Shown here: positions 46,094 through 55,140 of the stretch, piece by piece
How positions within the stretch are numbered: position 1 is the first letter of the stretch
Layout of the letters: each line of letters begins with the position of its first letter
Origin: Acidicapsa dinghuensis
Lineage (GTDB): Bacteria > Acidobacteriota > Terriglobia > Terriglobales > Acidobacteriaceae
Assembly: GCF_025685685.1 (NCBI RefSeq)
Contig: NZ_JAGSYH010000002.1
Location: forward strand, 792,768 to 856,767
DNA length: 64,000 nt
Direction of reading: 5' to 3'
Program-made: the position numbers and the translations under genes
The notes under the pieces: generated by a model
Database searches by the model: none
What the model was told of the DNA's origin: nothing
Seen by the model: only the letters and a program-made list of their open reading frames with translations

Positions 46094-46999
46094 TTACGCC
46101 AGCACCCGCAGCCCGGTCGAAGCCGCCTGCTCATGCGCGTGGTAGCTTGAGCGCACCAGTGGCCCTGATTCCACATGGCGAAAGCCCATCTTTAGCGCTT
46201 CGGCTTTAAGCTCGGCAAACTCCTGCGGCGCGTAGATCCGCGTCATCGGCAGGTGATCACGCGAGGGGCGCAGATATTGGCCGATGGTCAGAATGTCGCA
46301 GTGCACCGCGGCCAGATCGCGGAAGACATCGAGCAATTCATGCGTCTCTTCGCCGAGACCGACCATCACGCCTGACTTGGTAATGCCGCTCGGATTCAGC
46401 TCCTTGGCGTATGCAAGCAGCCGCAGCGTGCGTTCGTAGCGCGCACCGGAACGCACCACGCGATAGAGGCGCGGCACTGATTCGGTGTTGTGGTTCAGCA
46501 CTTCCGGCTTCGCATCGACGACCACCTGGATCGCTTCCTCATTGCCCTGAAAGTCAGGGATAAGTACTTCGACCCGGCAGCCCGGCGCCTGCTTGCGGAT
46601 CTCTTCGATCACCATGGCAAAGGCGCGAGCACCGCCAACCAGATCGTCATCGCGGTTCACGCTGGTGATCACGGCGTGCTGCAGGCCGAGGGTTGCGACA
46701 GCCTCGGCGACGCGGCGCGGTTCATCAAAATCGATCGGCTCGGGACGGCCTTTGGGAACTGCGCAGAATCCACAGCGGCGCGTGCAGAGATTGCCCAGCA
46801 TCATGAACGTAGCTGTCTTGTGCTGCCAACACTCGCCGATGTTCGGGCAGTGCGCGCTCTCGCATACCGTATGCAGGCCCAGCGACCGCGCCAACTGCTT
46901 TAGACTGTGATAGTTCTCGCCCATGGGTGCACGCGCCTTCAGCCACTCCGGCTTTGGCGCAGGCGTCTTGCGCGCAGGCTCGATCTGAACCAGTTCCAT
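46094..46999 (-). CDS. lipA: Lipoyl synthase
   Basis: 301 residues. A radical SAM enzyme inserting two sulphurs into octanoyl groups of lipoyl proteins. The auxiliary cluster motif [13 protein letters not shown] and the radical SAM motif CTRRCGFC are intact; [11 protein letters not shown] and the C-terminal [11 protein letters not shown] (with the serine ligand) are standard. ATG at 46999 is taken. It lies 22 bp after the M50 protease gene on the same strand and is probably in its transcript. lipB is not in the window. Confidence 0.97.
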   Translation of the reverse strand: MELVQIEPARKTPAPKPEWLKARAPMGENYHSLKQLARSLGLHTVCESAHCPNIGECWQHKTATFMMLGNLCTRRCGFCAVPKGRPEPIDFDEPRRVAEAVATLGLQHAVITSVNRDDDLVGGARAFAMVIEEIRKQAPGCRVEVLIPDFQGNEEAIQVVVDAKPEVLNHNTESVPRLYRVVRSGARYERTLRLLAYAKELNPSGITKSGVMVGLGEETHELLDVFRDLAAVHCDILTIGQYLRPSRDHLPMTRIYAPQEFAELKAEALKMGFRHVESGPLVRSSYHAHEQAASTGLRVLA

Positions 47000-47020
47000 C
47001 AACCTAATTGTAACGTCTAC

Positions 47021-48631
47021 TCAAAATGCCGTGTCCCAGGCCGGCTGCGCGGCCTGAGGAACTGACCCCATAATGGAAAACTTAGCCGAGTACTGATCCA
47101 GCTCTTTCTGCATCAGCAGATACTTGGTCCGGTCGAAATCATACGCGCCGGCTGCCGGCAGTTGATTTGCCATGGCGGCACCGCGATGCCAAGCTGTATG
47201 CGCTGCATCGAGGCTATGTTCGCTCCATTGCAACGCGCATTCGGCAATCCAGTAGTCCACGTTGCGCCGCACATAGGTCTTGGTCTTCCGCTCCAACTCT
47301 TCCATGTCGGTCCAGTAGCGCCGTGCGGAGGCTGCGTCGCGTTTCACGTACGCCACGGCGAAGATCAGACTCGGCAACAGACTTGCTGACACCGAAGCCT
47401 GCGATGATTCGTAAACCAACTCGGCCCTGGCAAGAGCCTCGCGTGCCTGATCCATCTGTTGCCGGTCGAGATAGTGCTGACACTCGCAGAGACGGAACCG
47501 CAGCAACTGCGTCCCTTGCGCCGCCGCAGCCGCACGCTCGATGAGCTGCATATCGTAATCTGCAGGGCGCAGCGATGTGACCAAACTCGAAGAAATGAAA
47601 CTTTGAGCAAAATAGATATCCGCGGCTGGCCCGCCATTCAAAAGCTGCAGAAGCCGTGCACCATCCGAATACCCTTGCCGCCTGGTACGAAAAGGCAGAA
47701 GATTGGTTGCTCCTGTAATAAGAGAAACGATCCCGAACATCAGCAGCGCGCCACCTGCGTTGACTGGCGAGTTGGGATCGAGAGTAACGGCAAGCCCGAC
47801 AGCAATCAGTCCTGTTCCCAGGTTGATCGATGGACCGGCAACGATCATCAGCAGGCTCTGCCATACCTGATGTTCTGGCCCGCTGGGAACATTTCCTGTC
47901 AATCCGCCGGATGGGAATATCTGGCTCGAATCAAATTTGAATTCCCATTTGCCGTCGCGGATTTGCCAGCTGAAAGGGCCAAAGGCAAACAGCCGCAGCT
48001 TCATGCCGACACTCCATCCGCCAAAAGCATGGCCGAATTCGTGCACGAGAATGGAGAGCAGCGTCACTACTGCATATTCCGCATAGAGTACGAGCCCATG
48101 CGGATACCAGATGCCGTTTCCGCGCAGGAAGCCAATGCACCACGTCTCTCCATAGATCCAGGCGGCTGCAGCCAACAGCCACACCAAGACGTCCAAAACA
48201 GCGTTGGTGCAGTCTCCCTTGATCCGGGGCGTCTTTGCCGCTCCTGAGACGAGTGACGCACGTGAGTCCGAATTCAAAAACAAATAGAGACCTGCCGCAC
48301 CGGCCGCTGGAATGATCCACGCCGCATTCACAGCCGCAGAGTGTCTTACGAATAGAAGTGGTATCAGAAACAGCAGGTTGAGCGTGCTGGCGACCACGCC
48401 CCAGATACGCATCGAAGGCCAGCCGCGCTGCATCGTGAAGAGTGCACCAGCATACACGACACCGATCGCCGAAAGGGCCACGCCAACCTCATATACGCTT
48501 TGCGGCGTAACGCGCGAATTGGGAAGCCCATGCTTCGACACGAGGTAGATCATGGCGGGCAGCATAGGCAAAAAAGTTAACGCCTGGAGTCCAAATACAA
48601 AGCGTACAAGTCTCTTGAGAATCGCCTGCAT
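47021..48631 (-). CDS. M50 family intramembrane metalloprotease with large soluble tail
   Basis: 536 residues. About four transmembrane helices lie before the zinc motif HEFGH (197-201), and the third ligand region is the QGYSDGARLL segment (Asp323) after LLPFRTRR, as in site-2 proteases. Further membrane helices span about 260-315. Residues 340-536 are a soluble, helix-rich tail, possibly TPR-like. It differs from RseP in having no clear PDZ domain, so the substrate and trigger are open. A perfect 8-bp inverted repeat stands 12 bases before the start. lipA follows directly. Confidence 0.85.
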   Translation of the reverse strand: MQAILKRLVRFVFGLQALTFLPMLPAMIYLVSKHGLPNSRVTPQSVYEVGVALSAIGVVYAGALFTMQRGWPSMRIWGVVASTLNLLFLIPLLFVRHSAAVNAAWIIPAAGAAGLYLFLNSDSRASLVSGAAKTPRIKGDCTNAVLDVLVWLLAAAAWIYGETWCIGFLRGNGIWYPHGLVLYAEYAVVTLLSILVHEFGHAFGGWSVGMKLRLFAFGPFSWQIRDGKWEFKFDSSQIFPSGGLTGNVPSGPEHQVWQSLLMIVAGPSINLGTGLIAVGLAVTLDPNSPVNAGGALLMFGIVSLITGATNLLPFRTRRQGYSDGARLLQLLNGGPAADIYFAQSFISSSLVTSLRPADYDMQLIERAAAAAQGTQLLRFRLCECQHYLDRQQMDQAREALARAELVYESSQASVSASLLPSLIFAVAYVKRDAASARRYWTDMEELERKTKTYVRRNVDYWIAECALQWSEHSLDAAHTAWHRGAAMANQLPAAGAYDFDRTKYLLMQKELDQYSAKFSIMGSVPQAAQPAWDTAF

Positions 48632-48642
48632 GCTATACCGTT

Positions 48643-48664
48643 CCTGAGTCGAGGATGACTCAGG
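48643..48664. promoter_or_regulatory. Inverted repeat upstream of the M50 protease gene
   Basis: CCTGAGTC (48643-48650) and GACTCAGG (48657-48664) are perfect inverted repeats with a 6-base centre, 12 bases before the start codon. It could be an operator or a 5'-leader hairpin controlling translation. The rest of 48632-48809 holds no gene. Confidence 0.5.
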
Positions 48665-48809
48665 CTAACTCGGTTATTGTTTCGTTACAATTACTCAAAA
48701 GTAAGGTGCACAGTAACACGTTGGAACGGTAAGTAACTGATTTGGCGCGTCGTTGAATGCCCGCTTTTCCCTTTTCAAGGGTTCGGCAATGCCGTGTTTC
48801 GAGACAGTT

Positions 48810-49784
48810 TTATTGTTCTCCAAACATCATCCGTGCCGAACCCATCCAGAAGCGATTACTGGCTCGCGTTGCAAGTCCAGGTTGCTTGTCGCACAAACGG
48901 CTCCGCGCCTCATGATACGGACCTACAAACCGCAGCACAGCGGGCATGCGCGGAACGATATGCCGCAGCCACCGCTGCGCTCGCTGCCCGGAAAGTTGCT
49001 GACTCTCATCGAATGGAAGATTAAATTCGACTCTCATCCGATCGGGCAGCCAGGCCGCGGTCAAAGCTCGATACCATCCCGGCACGGGAATCCATGATCC
49101 TTTCCCATGCAACACGTCTCCTGCCATCTGCCGGGCTACCGGATCGACTCCAAGTTGATCACCCGCCACCACGTCATGCATGTATTGAGCAAAATCAGAC
49201 CATGCGCCAGGCATCGCTTCGGCAGGGATGCCGAACAATGCCGCGAGCATCTTGCTTTCGGTGTAGTACGCTTCGCGTTCTACATCGCTCAGCGGAGCCA
49301 GCACACTTTCATACGCCAGCAGGGCACTATCAATCAGCGTCGCAAAGACCCACAGCAGCGCATTCACTTCATTGGCCATGTAACGCGAGCCCCGATGGTA
49401 CGTGCCTATATCCGTGGCAAGCTCACCCTCAATATGCGTATGCAGCCGGTAGAGATGATGCGAGGCTGCCATGGCCTGCTCGAAGCTGCCGAAGACCATG
49501 GTGAAGACGATGCGGAATGTATTGTGGAACCGCGCTAGCGGATCTGCTCGAAGCGTGGAGTGCTGATCGAGCGAGGCCGCAACCCATGGATGCGCCAGCT
49601 GCAGCAGCGCTGCACGGCCAGCGCCGAGAAATAGCGCCGACTCACGGTTGACTCGCCAACTGACAGAACCGGGACCGAAGATTCCGGCGCGGCGGTCGAA
49701 CCCAGGCGCGGCAGCCCGCTCTTCAAGCTGCAACCACAGAGCTTCGATGTTTTCGCGCGAGACGGGCCGGAAATCGCTCCCCAT
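48810..49784 (-). CDS. MpaB-family (DUF2236) oxygenase-like protein
   Basis: 324 residues, helical, no signal peptide. The DUF2236/MpaB/latex-clearing-protein family mark is AALLQLAHPWVAASLDQHS with its heme- or metal-linked histidine, followed by the FRIVFTMVFGS and TYHRGSRYMANEVNALLWV (Asp/His-rich) regions. Members include secondary-metabolite oxygenases and heme b rubber oxygenase; the substrate here is unknown. The preceding S9 peptidase gene ends 26 bp upstream, so they may be cotranscribed. Confidence 0.85.
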   Translation of the reverse strand: MGSDFRPVSRENIEALWLQLEERAAAPGFDRRAGIFGPGSVSWRVNRESALFLGAGRAALLQLAHPWVAASLDQHSTLRADPLARFHNTFRIVFTMVFGSFEQAMAASHHLYRLHTHIEGELATDIGTYHRGSRYMANEVNALLWVFATLIDSALLAYESVLAPLSDVEREAYYTESKMLAALFGIPAEAMPGAWSDFAQYMHDVVAGDQLGVDPVARQMAGDVLHGKGSWIPVPGWYRALTAAWLPDRMRVEFNLPFDESQQLSGQRAQRWLRHIVPRMPAVLRFVGPYHEARSRLCDKQPGLATRASNRFWMGSARMMFGEQ

Positions 49785-49810
49785 ATCTCCAGTCTCGCGC
49801 GTTTTCGCGA

Positions 49811-51931
49811 CTATTGTCCCGTTTGTTTCTTTTCTTCTGGCTTGGCCGCCGGTTTCGGTGCAGGCGTCGCCGGAACATTTAGCCCCTTCACGTAGTGGTC
49901 ATACCATGCCATCCACCGCTCGTAGCGGTCGCGGATAAAGCTGGGCCGGGTGAATCCGTGAAACTGTCCCGGATACACGATCAGCTCTGTCGGCACATTG
50001 AGCGCGCGCAGCGTCTGATACATTTGCTCGCCGCCAACCAGAGGCACATTAAAGTCGCTTGTGCCGCCCATGTAGAGCGTCGGGGTGTGCATACGCTTAT
50101 CAGCCTCGAGCAGCGGGTAGCTCAGTTTGATGTACAAATCTTTGTTTTTCCAAGGCACGCCAAGCTCGTAGGCATACTGCTTGATGTATTCATCGACGCC
50201 AAAGAAGGATAGCGGCGCGGCCATGCCTGCTCCGCTCGATGCGCCTTTGAAGCGGTCTGTCGATGCTGTCGTGTAATCGGTCAGGATGCCGCCATAGCTC
50301 CATCCGCCAATGCCGAGCTTGTTTGGATCGGCAACGCCCATGCTGACCACCTGATCGACCGCGCCGAGCAGATCCATCACTTCCAGATGGCCCCAGTCGG
50401 CAAAGATGGCCTTGGCGTAGTCCTGCCCGCGCCCGGCGCTGCCACGATAGTTCACGTTGAGAAATGCGTAGCCGTTAGCTACAAACCACTGTCGGTCGAA
50501 CGAGAATGAATGCGCATCCTGGCCGTTCGGCCCGCCATGAATGAACAGGATCATCGGCACTTTTTCTCCAGGCTTGTATCCGAGCGGCGTGGTCAGCAAT
50601 CCATGAACTTCTGTGCCATCCTTGCTCTTCGAAGTGATGTCCTGCGTGGAGGCCAGATTGAGCTCAGCTTCAAGCTTTGCATTGACGCTTGTAAGCTGCC
50701 GTAACGAATGGCCTTCGAGTGCGAAAAGCTCCGGCATGTGCGTGTCATCGCTGTGCAGCAACGCGATGTGGTCGCCTTTGCAGACCATGCCCATAGCCGC
50801 GCCGGGCTCAGCCAGCAGCCGCTGCGCACTGTCGCCGTTCTGCTCCACCTCTGCTGGATACTCTGATCGATCATCGCTGGCGAGGTACAGCAGCTTGCCA
50901 TCCGGCAGCCAGCACGGCTGGTTCATGGCGCGGTCATACTTTGCTGCGGGATAAGTTACCTTGCCGTCAAGCGTGACAACCGCCGCTTTTCCCTGGCTAT
51001 AGAGCGCAAGCGCGGCTCCCGCACCCTGCGTATAGGCGATCGACTTGCCGTCCGGAGACCAGGCAAGATGGCCGCCATCCTGTCCATCCCATGCCGTCAA
51101 CTTCTTTGCGGTTGATCCCGCCTTAGCCGCAGCCACGAAGACGTCGCTGTTATAGGTGCGGTCAGGATCAGCATCGTGGTTACTCACAAAGGCTATCGAC
51201 TGTCCATCCGGCGACCATACGGCATCTTCCTCATCGACATTTTTGTCGATCGTGAGCTTGTCAAATTTCTTCGCCTCGATGTCATACAGATAGAGCGCGC
51301 TACGCTCATCGTCGCGTAGATAGCCCTCTACATCCTGCTTGAAGTGATAGCGATCAATCACAATCGGCTTCGGAGGAACGGGTTTGCCATCCTCTGCGTC
51401 AGGCTCGTCCTTTGGCTGCAGTGTCAACAGCAGACGCTTCGAATCAGGCGACCAGGTGTAGTCCTCAAGCTCATAGTCTTTGATCGCCGTGAACTGCTCC
51501 GGCTCGCCCCCTGACCGGCTCATCAACCAGACCTGGTTGCCCTTCGCCGGGCCGGTTCGCGACGAGAGGAACGAGATGTACTTGCCATCAGGACTGAACT
51601 CAGGATGCGACGCCCCTTCTTTGCCGAAGGTGATCTGACGGTTGTCTGAACCGTCCCAGCGCTCGATCCATAAATCGGAGTGGCCCTTATCCTCTTTGAA
51701 ATCGGGGTGCGAAACGGAATAGATCAGCCATTGGCCATCGGCAGAAATTACCGGCGATCCAACCCGGCCGATTTTTCCCAGATCGTCGAGCGTGATGGCT
51801 CGCTTTGCCGGCGCTTGAGCGACGGCTCCCATTGAGCCGGCTAGCAGCGTAGCGGCGAGGGTAAAGGCAACGGCAACAACGGAATTCCCAATCCGGTGGC
51901 CCCGGCGAAGCAAATCAACTGTGGCAAGCAT
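49811..51931 (-). CDS. S9C acylaminoacyl-peptidase-type serine peptidase, secreted
   Basis: 706 residues with a signal peptide ending near GAVAQA. A WD40-like/PD40 beta propeller (about 45-420, with repeats such as WSPDGQSIAF and WSPDGKSIAY) precedes the alpha/beta hydrolase. Triad: Ser545 in GGWSYGG, Asp in GGTSDFNVP and His in PGQFHGF; the oxyanion segment is FIHGGPNGQ. A Pro/Lys-rich tail ends the protein. No Shine-Dalgarno is seen before the ATG, so the exact start is open. It should trim peptides in the periplasm. Confidence 0.93.
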   Translation of the reverse strand: MLATVDLLRRGHRIGNSVVAVAFTLAATLLAGSMGAVAQAPAKRAITLDDLGKIGRVGSPVISADGQWLIYSVSHPDFKEDKGHSDLWIERWDGSDNRQITFGKEGASHPEFSPDGKYISFLSSRTGPAKGNQVWLMSRSGGEPEQFTAIKDYELEDYTWSPDSKRLLLTLQPKDEPDAEDGKPVPPKPIVIDRYHFKQDVEGYLRDDERSALYLYDIEAKKFDKLTIDKNVDEEDAVWSPDGQSIAFVSNHDADPDRTYNSDVFVAAAKAGSTAKKLTAWDGQDGGHLAWSPDGKSIAYTQGAGAALALYSQGKAAVVTLDGKVTYPAAKYDRAMNQPCWLPDGKLLYLASDDRSEYPAEVEQNGDSAQRLLAEPGAAMGMVCKGDHIALLHSDDTHMPELFALEGHSLRQLTSVNAKLEAELNLASTQDITSKSKDGTEVHGLLTTPLGYKPGEKVPMILFIHGGPNGQDAHSFSFDRQWFVANGYAFLNVNYRGSAGRGQDYAKAIFADWGHLEVMDLLGAVDQVVSMGVADPNKLGIGGWSYGGILTDYTTASTDRFKGASSGAGMAAPLSFFGVDEYIKQYAYELGVPWKNKDLYIKLSYPLLEADKRMHTPTLYMGGTSDFNVPLVGGEQMYQTLRALNVPTELIVYPGQFHGFTRPSFIRDRYERWMAWYDHYVKGLNVPATPAPKPAAKPEEKKQTGQ

Positions 51932-51990
51932 GGGGGGAGATTACCACTCCTTCCATGCCCTGCCGAAGTCTAATTTGCCGCCGAGATCGG

Positions 51991-52025
51991 TGGTATAATC
52001 AGACATGGTCACATGACCATGGTCA
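51991..52025 (+). promoter_or_regulatory. Extended -10 promoter with overlapping palindromic operator of the toxin-antitoxin pair
   Basis: TGGTATAAT (51991-51999) is a perfect extended -10. Starting 6 bases on, ATGGTCA (52005-52011) and TGACCAT (52014-52020) form an inverted repeat, and a third half-site ATGGTCA (52019-52025) overlaps it. The expected transcription start falls at the palindrome's edge, so antitoxin binding would block RNA polymerase. Confidence 0.75.
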
Positions 52026-52041
52026 TTTGGTGAGGTTTACC

Positions 52042-52320
52042 ATGCGTACAATCCCTGCAGGTGAGTTCAAGGCCAAGTGCCTCGCGCTCATGGATGAGGT
52101 TGAATCGACAGGAGAAGTGATCGTGGTTACGAAACGAGGCAAACCCGTTGTGCGCATCGGACCAGCGAAGATCGCTCGTAAACATCAAACGCAAGAAAAC
52201 GATATTTTTGGCTTTATGCATTCCCAAGGCGCGCACGCGGGCGATATCGTCGGTCCGATTATTCCAGCCGAGGAATGGTCTCACCTGCAAATCGTTGACG
52301 AGGGAGAGGAAAGCGTTTGA
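52042..52320 (+). CDS. Type II antitoxin, Phd/YefM family
   Basis: 92 residues. The N-terminal DNA-binding part MRTIPAGEFKAKCLALMDEV is typical of Phd/YefM proteins, with VVTKRGKPVVRIG as the following strand pair. The C-terminal 45 residues should wrap the toxin. The ATG at 52042 follows GAGG; an open frame to 51955 runs through the promoter and is not used. Its stop overlaps the toxin start by 2 bases (TTGA), the usual coupling. It likely represses its own operon at the palindrome just upstream. Confidence 0.92.
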   Translation: MRTIPAGEFKAKCLALMDEVESTGEVIVVTKRGKPVVRIGPAKIARKHQTQENDIFGFMHSQGAHAGDIVGPIIPAEEWSHLQIVDEGEESV

Positions 52321-52721
52321 GCAGCATATCTCTTCTTCTTGATACACACATTATCTGGTGGCTTGGCTACCAACCGCAGAAACTGTCGGATGCATCCAGG
52401 GAAGCGATTCGCGCAGCTTCATTAAATCGAGACAGAATAGCTTTGTCTGCGGCCAGCCTATATGAATTGGCATGGCTTATCCGGCAGGGACGTCTAATTG
52501 CCGATGTTGCACCCGAAAATTTCCTCGAAGAGATCAAACGCCGGTTTGTGATTTTGCCTATCGACGGAAATATCGCGGAACGCGCTGCCTTACTGGCTAA
52601 TCCTTTTCACGGCGATCCGATGGACCGCATCATCGTCACCACAGCAATTGAAACTGGCCGCCAGCTTGTCACAGCCGACCGGGCCATTCTTACTGCTAAC
52701 CTCTGCGCCACTTGCTGGTAA
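52317..52721 (+). CDS. PIN-domain toxin, VapC-like
   Basis: 134 residues starting at a TTG that overlaps the antitoxin stop. The PIN active-site acids are present: Asp9 in LLLDTH, Glu in LYELAWL, Asp in GDPMDRIIVTTA and Asp in LVTADRAIL. PIN toxins are Mg-dependent RNases that cut tRNA or rRNA. The pairing of a Phd/YefM antitoxin with a PIN toxin is common in Acidobacteriota. All catalytic residues being intact, it should be active when the antitoxin is lost. The target RNA is unknown. Confidence 0.92.
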   Translation: MSSISLLLDTHIIWWLGYQPQKLSDASREAIRAASLNRDRIALSAASLYELAWLIRQGRLIADVAPENFLEEIKRRFVILPIDGNIAERAALLANPFHGDPMDRIIVTTAIETGRQLVTADRAILTANLCATCW

Positions 52722-52787
52722 TCTTGCATGTTTCTTTGGCAAAGCCTTTTCCGATTCCTGCGATAATGAAATCAGGAAGGTATCTGC

Positions 52788-53744
52788 TTGTATCATTTCT
52801 CTTTGTTCTCGGCACCGCTTCTTGCCGCTCTCTCGCTCGTTGCCACCGTTGGCTGCAAAGCCCAGATACCGCCGGCAGGCACTGCCATTCAGGACCCGGC
52901 TCTTGTTCGCAAGATCGAGGTTGAGGTTCGCAGCCAGTTCAATATTCCTTCGGAGTACGACGTGAAAGTTGGCACACGGAGCCCCAGCGATCTTCCGGGC
53001 TTCGATGCGCTGACCATCACCATCTCTCACAACGGCAACGCAAACACCTCGCACTTCCTCATTTCGAAGGACAACAACACCTTGGCCCGGATGGAAAAGT
53101 TCGACCTGAACAATATTGCCGGCCAGCATATCCCGGTGGACAATCGCCCGATCCGCGGCAATCCCGATGCCAAAGTCACGGTCATCACTTTCGACGATCT
53201 TGAGTGTCCTTATTGCGCGCGCATGCACCAGCAGCTCTTTCCTGAGACTCTGGAGCACTACAAAGGCAAGGTGCGATTCATCTATAAAGATGACCCGTTG
53301 GTTGAGATTCACCCGTGGGCTCTGCATGCCGCTATAAACGCTAACTGCATCGCGGCGCAGAATGGCAACGCTTATTGGGGCTACGTGGATTACCTGCACG
53401 CCCATGGGCAGGAAGTCACCGGCCCGGACCGCGACGTGAAGAAGAGCTACGAAACACTCGACAAGATCGCCCGTGAACAGGGCAAAATCTTTAAACTCGA
53501 CTCGGCCAAGCTCGATGCCTGCGTTCAGAAGCAGGATGAAACCGTGGTCCGAGCCTCGATGAAAGAGGCCGAAGACCTGGGCATCGAGGGTACGCCATAT
53601 CTCTTCATCGACGGCGAGCACATTGATGGAGCACAGCCTCTGCCGCAGGTCTGGGCGGCAATCGACCGCGCCTTGCGCGCAGCCGGAGTCGAGCCGCCAC
53701 CAGCCGAATCGCCGTCAGCTCCTGCACCGACGTTGGGCCACTAG
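52788..53744 (+). CDS. DsbA-like thioredoxin-fold lipoprotein
   Basis: 318 residues. Starts at TTG with AGGAAGG 7 bases ahead. The N-terminal hydrophobic stretch ends in TVGC, a tolerable lipobox with Cys23, so it is probably a lipoprotein. An N-terminal domain (about 30-115) precedes a DsbA/thioredoxin domain with the redox motif CPYC (140-143) and the cis-Pro segment GIEGTPYLFI. It likely makes or isomerises disulphides in the envelope. A Pro-rich tail follows the domain. The SurA-like chaperone gene lies 108 bp downstream. Confidence 0.9.
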   Translation: MYHFSLFSAPLLAALSLVATVGCKAQIPPAGTAIQDPALVRKIEVEVRSQFNIPSEYDVKVGTRSPSDLPGFDALTITISHNGNANTSHFLISKDNNTLARMEKFDLNNIAGQHIPVDNRPIRGNPDAKVTVITFDDLECPYCARMHQQLFPETLEHYKGKVRFIYKDDPLVEIHPWALHAAINANCIAAQNGNAYWGYVDYLHAHGQEVTGPDRDVKKSYETLDKIAREQGKIFKLDSAKLDACVQKQDETVVRASMKEAEDLGIEGTPYLFIDGEHIDGAQPLPQVWAAIDRALRAAGVEPPPAESPSAPAPTLGH

Positions 53745-53852
53745 GCAGAAGCGGGTTTCCGCACGGCAGGCCGGGGATTTATCCTAAAAGACTGAGGCTG
53801 CGTCAAATGAGAGTGCCAGCCCGGAGATCTCGGTTTGCCGTCAGCTTCAGAT

Positions 53853-54923
53853 ATGTATCGAACCTGCTCTTTCCCTGCCGCGCGTAAGGCCGCAGGGGTT
53901 GTTTCACTTGCTCTAGTCCTCGGCGTTGCGGGATGCCATCGCTCGCCCTCGGCTAACGTGATCGCTACCGTCAATGGGAAAGAGATCCCTGTCTCGGAAC
54001 TGGACCGCGTTTACAAGCAGTCTGTGGATCCCAGTGCGCCGCCCCTCTCGCGGGAAGAGGAAGGCGTCAAGCGCTTGCAGTTTCTCCACAGCCTGATTGA
54101 AAACGAAATCCTGCAGCAACGCGCCGCAAAGCTCAATCTCGTCGCCACGGATGAAGAAGTCGATGCCAAGGTGACGGACATGAAGTCCCCTTACACGCAA
54201 GAGGAGTTCGACCAGAAGCTCAAGGAGCGCAATGAGACCCTGCAGGATCTGCGCCGCGACATCCGCAACGATCTGACACGATCAAAGCTGATGAATAAGG
54301 AAATCGAGTCGAAGATCAACGTCACCGATGCCGACATCAGCAACTACTACAATGCGCATAAGTCCGATTTCAACCTCATCGAGCCCGATTATCATCTTGC
54401 TCGTATCGTTGTCTCTAATCAGCCTTCCAAGCAGGTAGCGAACCTGCAGAACAACAAGGCCACCAACGATGCGGAGGCTAAAAAGAAGATCCAGTTACTA
54501 CGCAGCCGACTCGACTCAGGAGCGGATTTCTACTCACTCGCAGCGCAATTTTCCGAGGATTCCACCTCTAGCCCTAGCGGTGGAGACATTGGCTTCATCC
54601 CTGAGTCTCAACTGCGAGAAATCCCGGATGTCTTCAACGCCATTGATAAGCTCAAAGCCGGTCAGGCCACGGATGTGCTGCCCACGTTTCAAGGCGAAGG
54701 CAGCAGCCGCAAGACGACAGGGTACGCCATCTATCTGCTCATCGAGAAACGGCCTGCAGGTCAGCGCGAACTGAATAATCCGAATGTCCGCCAAAGTATC
54801 CGGCAACTACTGCGCAACAACCATCAGCAGTTGCTGCAGCAGGCTTACATCGAGATGCTCTATGACGACGCCAAAGTCCATAACTACCTCGCGGAAGATA
54901 TCTTCAAAAAGGGCGGCCTCTAG
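53853..54923 (+). CDS. SurA/PpiC-type peptidyl-prolyl isomerase lipoprotein
   Basis: 356 residues. A signal with lipobox LGVAGC (Cys28) puts it on the envelope. A SurA-N-like helical chaperone region (about 38-180, NGKEIPVSELDRVYKQ) leads to one parvulin domain (about 190-300: YHLARIVV, ADFYSLAAQFSED, GGDIGFIPES), then a C-terminal helix set. It should assist folding of outer-membrane and secreted proteins. I prefer the ATG at 53853; TTG at 53835 with GGAG ahead is an alternative. It follows the DsbA-like gene, so the two may form an envelope folding unit. Confidence 0.92.
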   Translation: MYRTCSFPAARKAAGVVSLALVLGVAGCHRSPSANVIATVNGKEIPVSELDRVYKQSVDPSAPPLSREEEGVKRLQFLHSLIENEILQQRAAKLNLVATDEEVDAKVTDMKSPYTQEEFDQKLKERNETLQDLRRDIRNDLTRSKLMNKEIESKINVTDADISNYYNAHKSDFNLIEPDYHLARIVVSNQPSKQVANLQNNKATNDAEAKKKIQLLRSRLDSGADFYSLAAQFSEDSTSSPSGGDIGFIPESQLREIPDVFNAIDKLKAGQATDVLPTFQGEGSSRKTTGYAIYLLIEKRPAGQRELNNPNVRQSIRQLLRNNHQQLLQQAYIEMLYDDAKVHNYLAEDIFKKGGL

Positions 54924-55080
54924 GCCGCTCGTCCGTATTTAGACATCGATAAATCCAGCTTTGCATTTGTCATCCGCTCGTCTAGTCCAATCTGCGTTTA
55001 CTCTTGCCCGTCCTGCAGCTATTTCTGCAGAGAATCTGCTGCTCTCTCACATTGCCAGCAAATGCCTGACGGTGCGTGAA

Positions 55081-55124
55081 GCTAACAAAAAGAGCCGCCC
55101 TTCGGGGCAGCTCTTTTTGTTAGC
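55081..55124. terminator. Bidirectional terminator hairpin
   Basis: GCTAACAAAAAGAGC (55081-55095) is exactly complementary to 55110-55124, and GCCC/GGGC closes a TTCG tetraloop after one mismatch. The A- and T-rich arms give a U-tract on either strand. It separates the convergent PpiC-like and radical SAM genes. The rest of 54924-55140 holds no gene. Confidence 0.9.
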
Positions 55125-55140
55125 TTAAGCTGCTTCGAAA

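Noticed and set aside
52788..54923. A single operon from the toxin gene through the two folding lipoproteins
   Set aside because: Gaps of 66 and 108 bp and separate functions make joint transcription unproven; only the two lipoproteins are plausibly linked.
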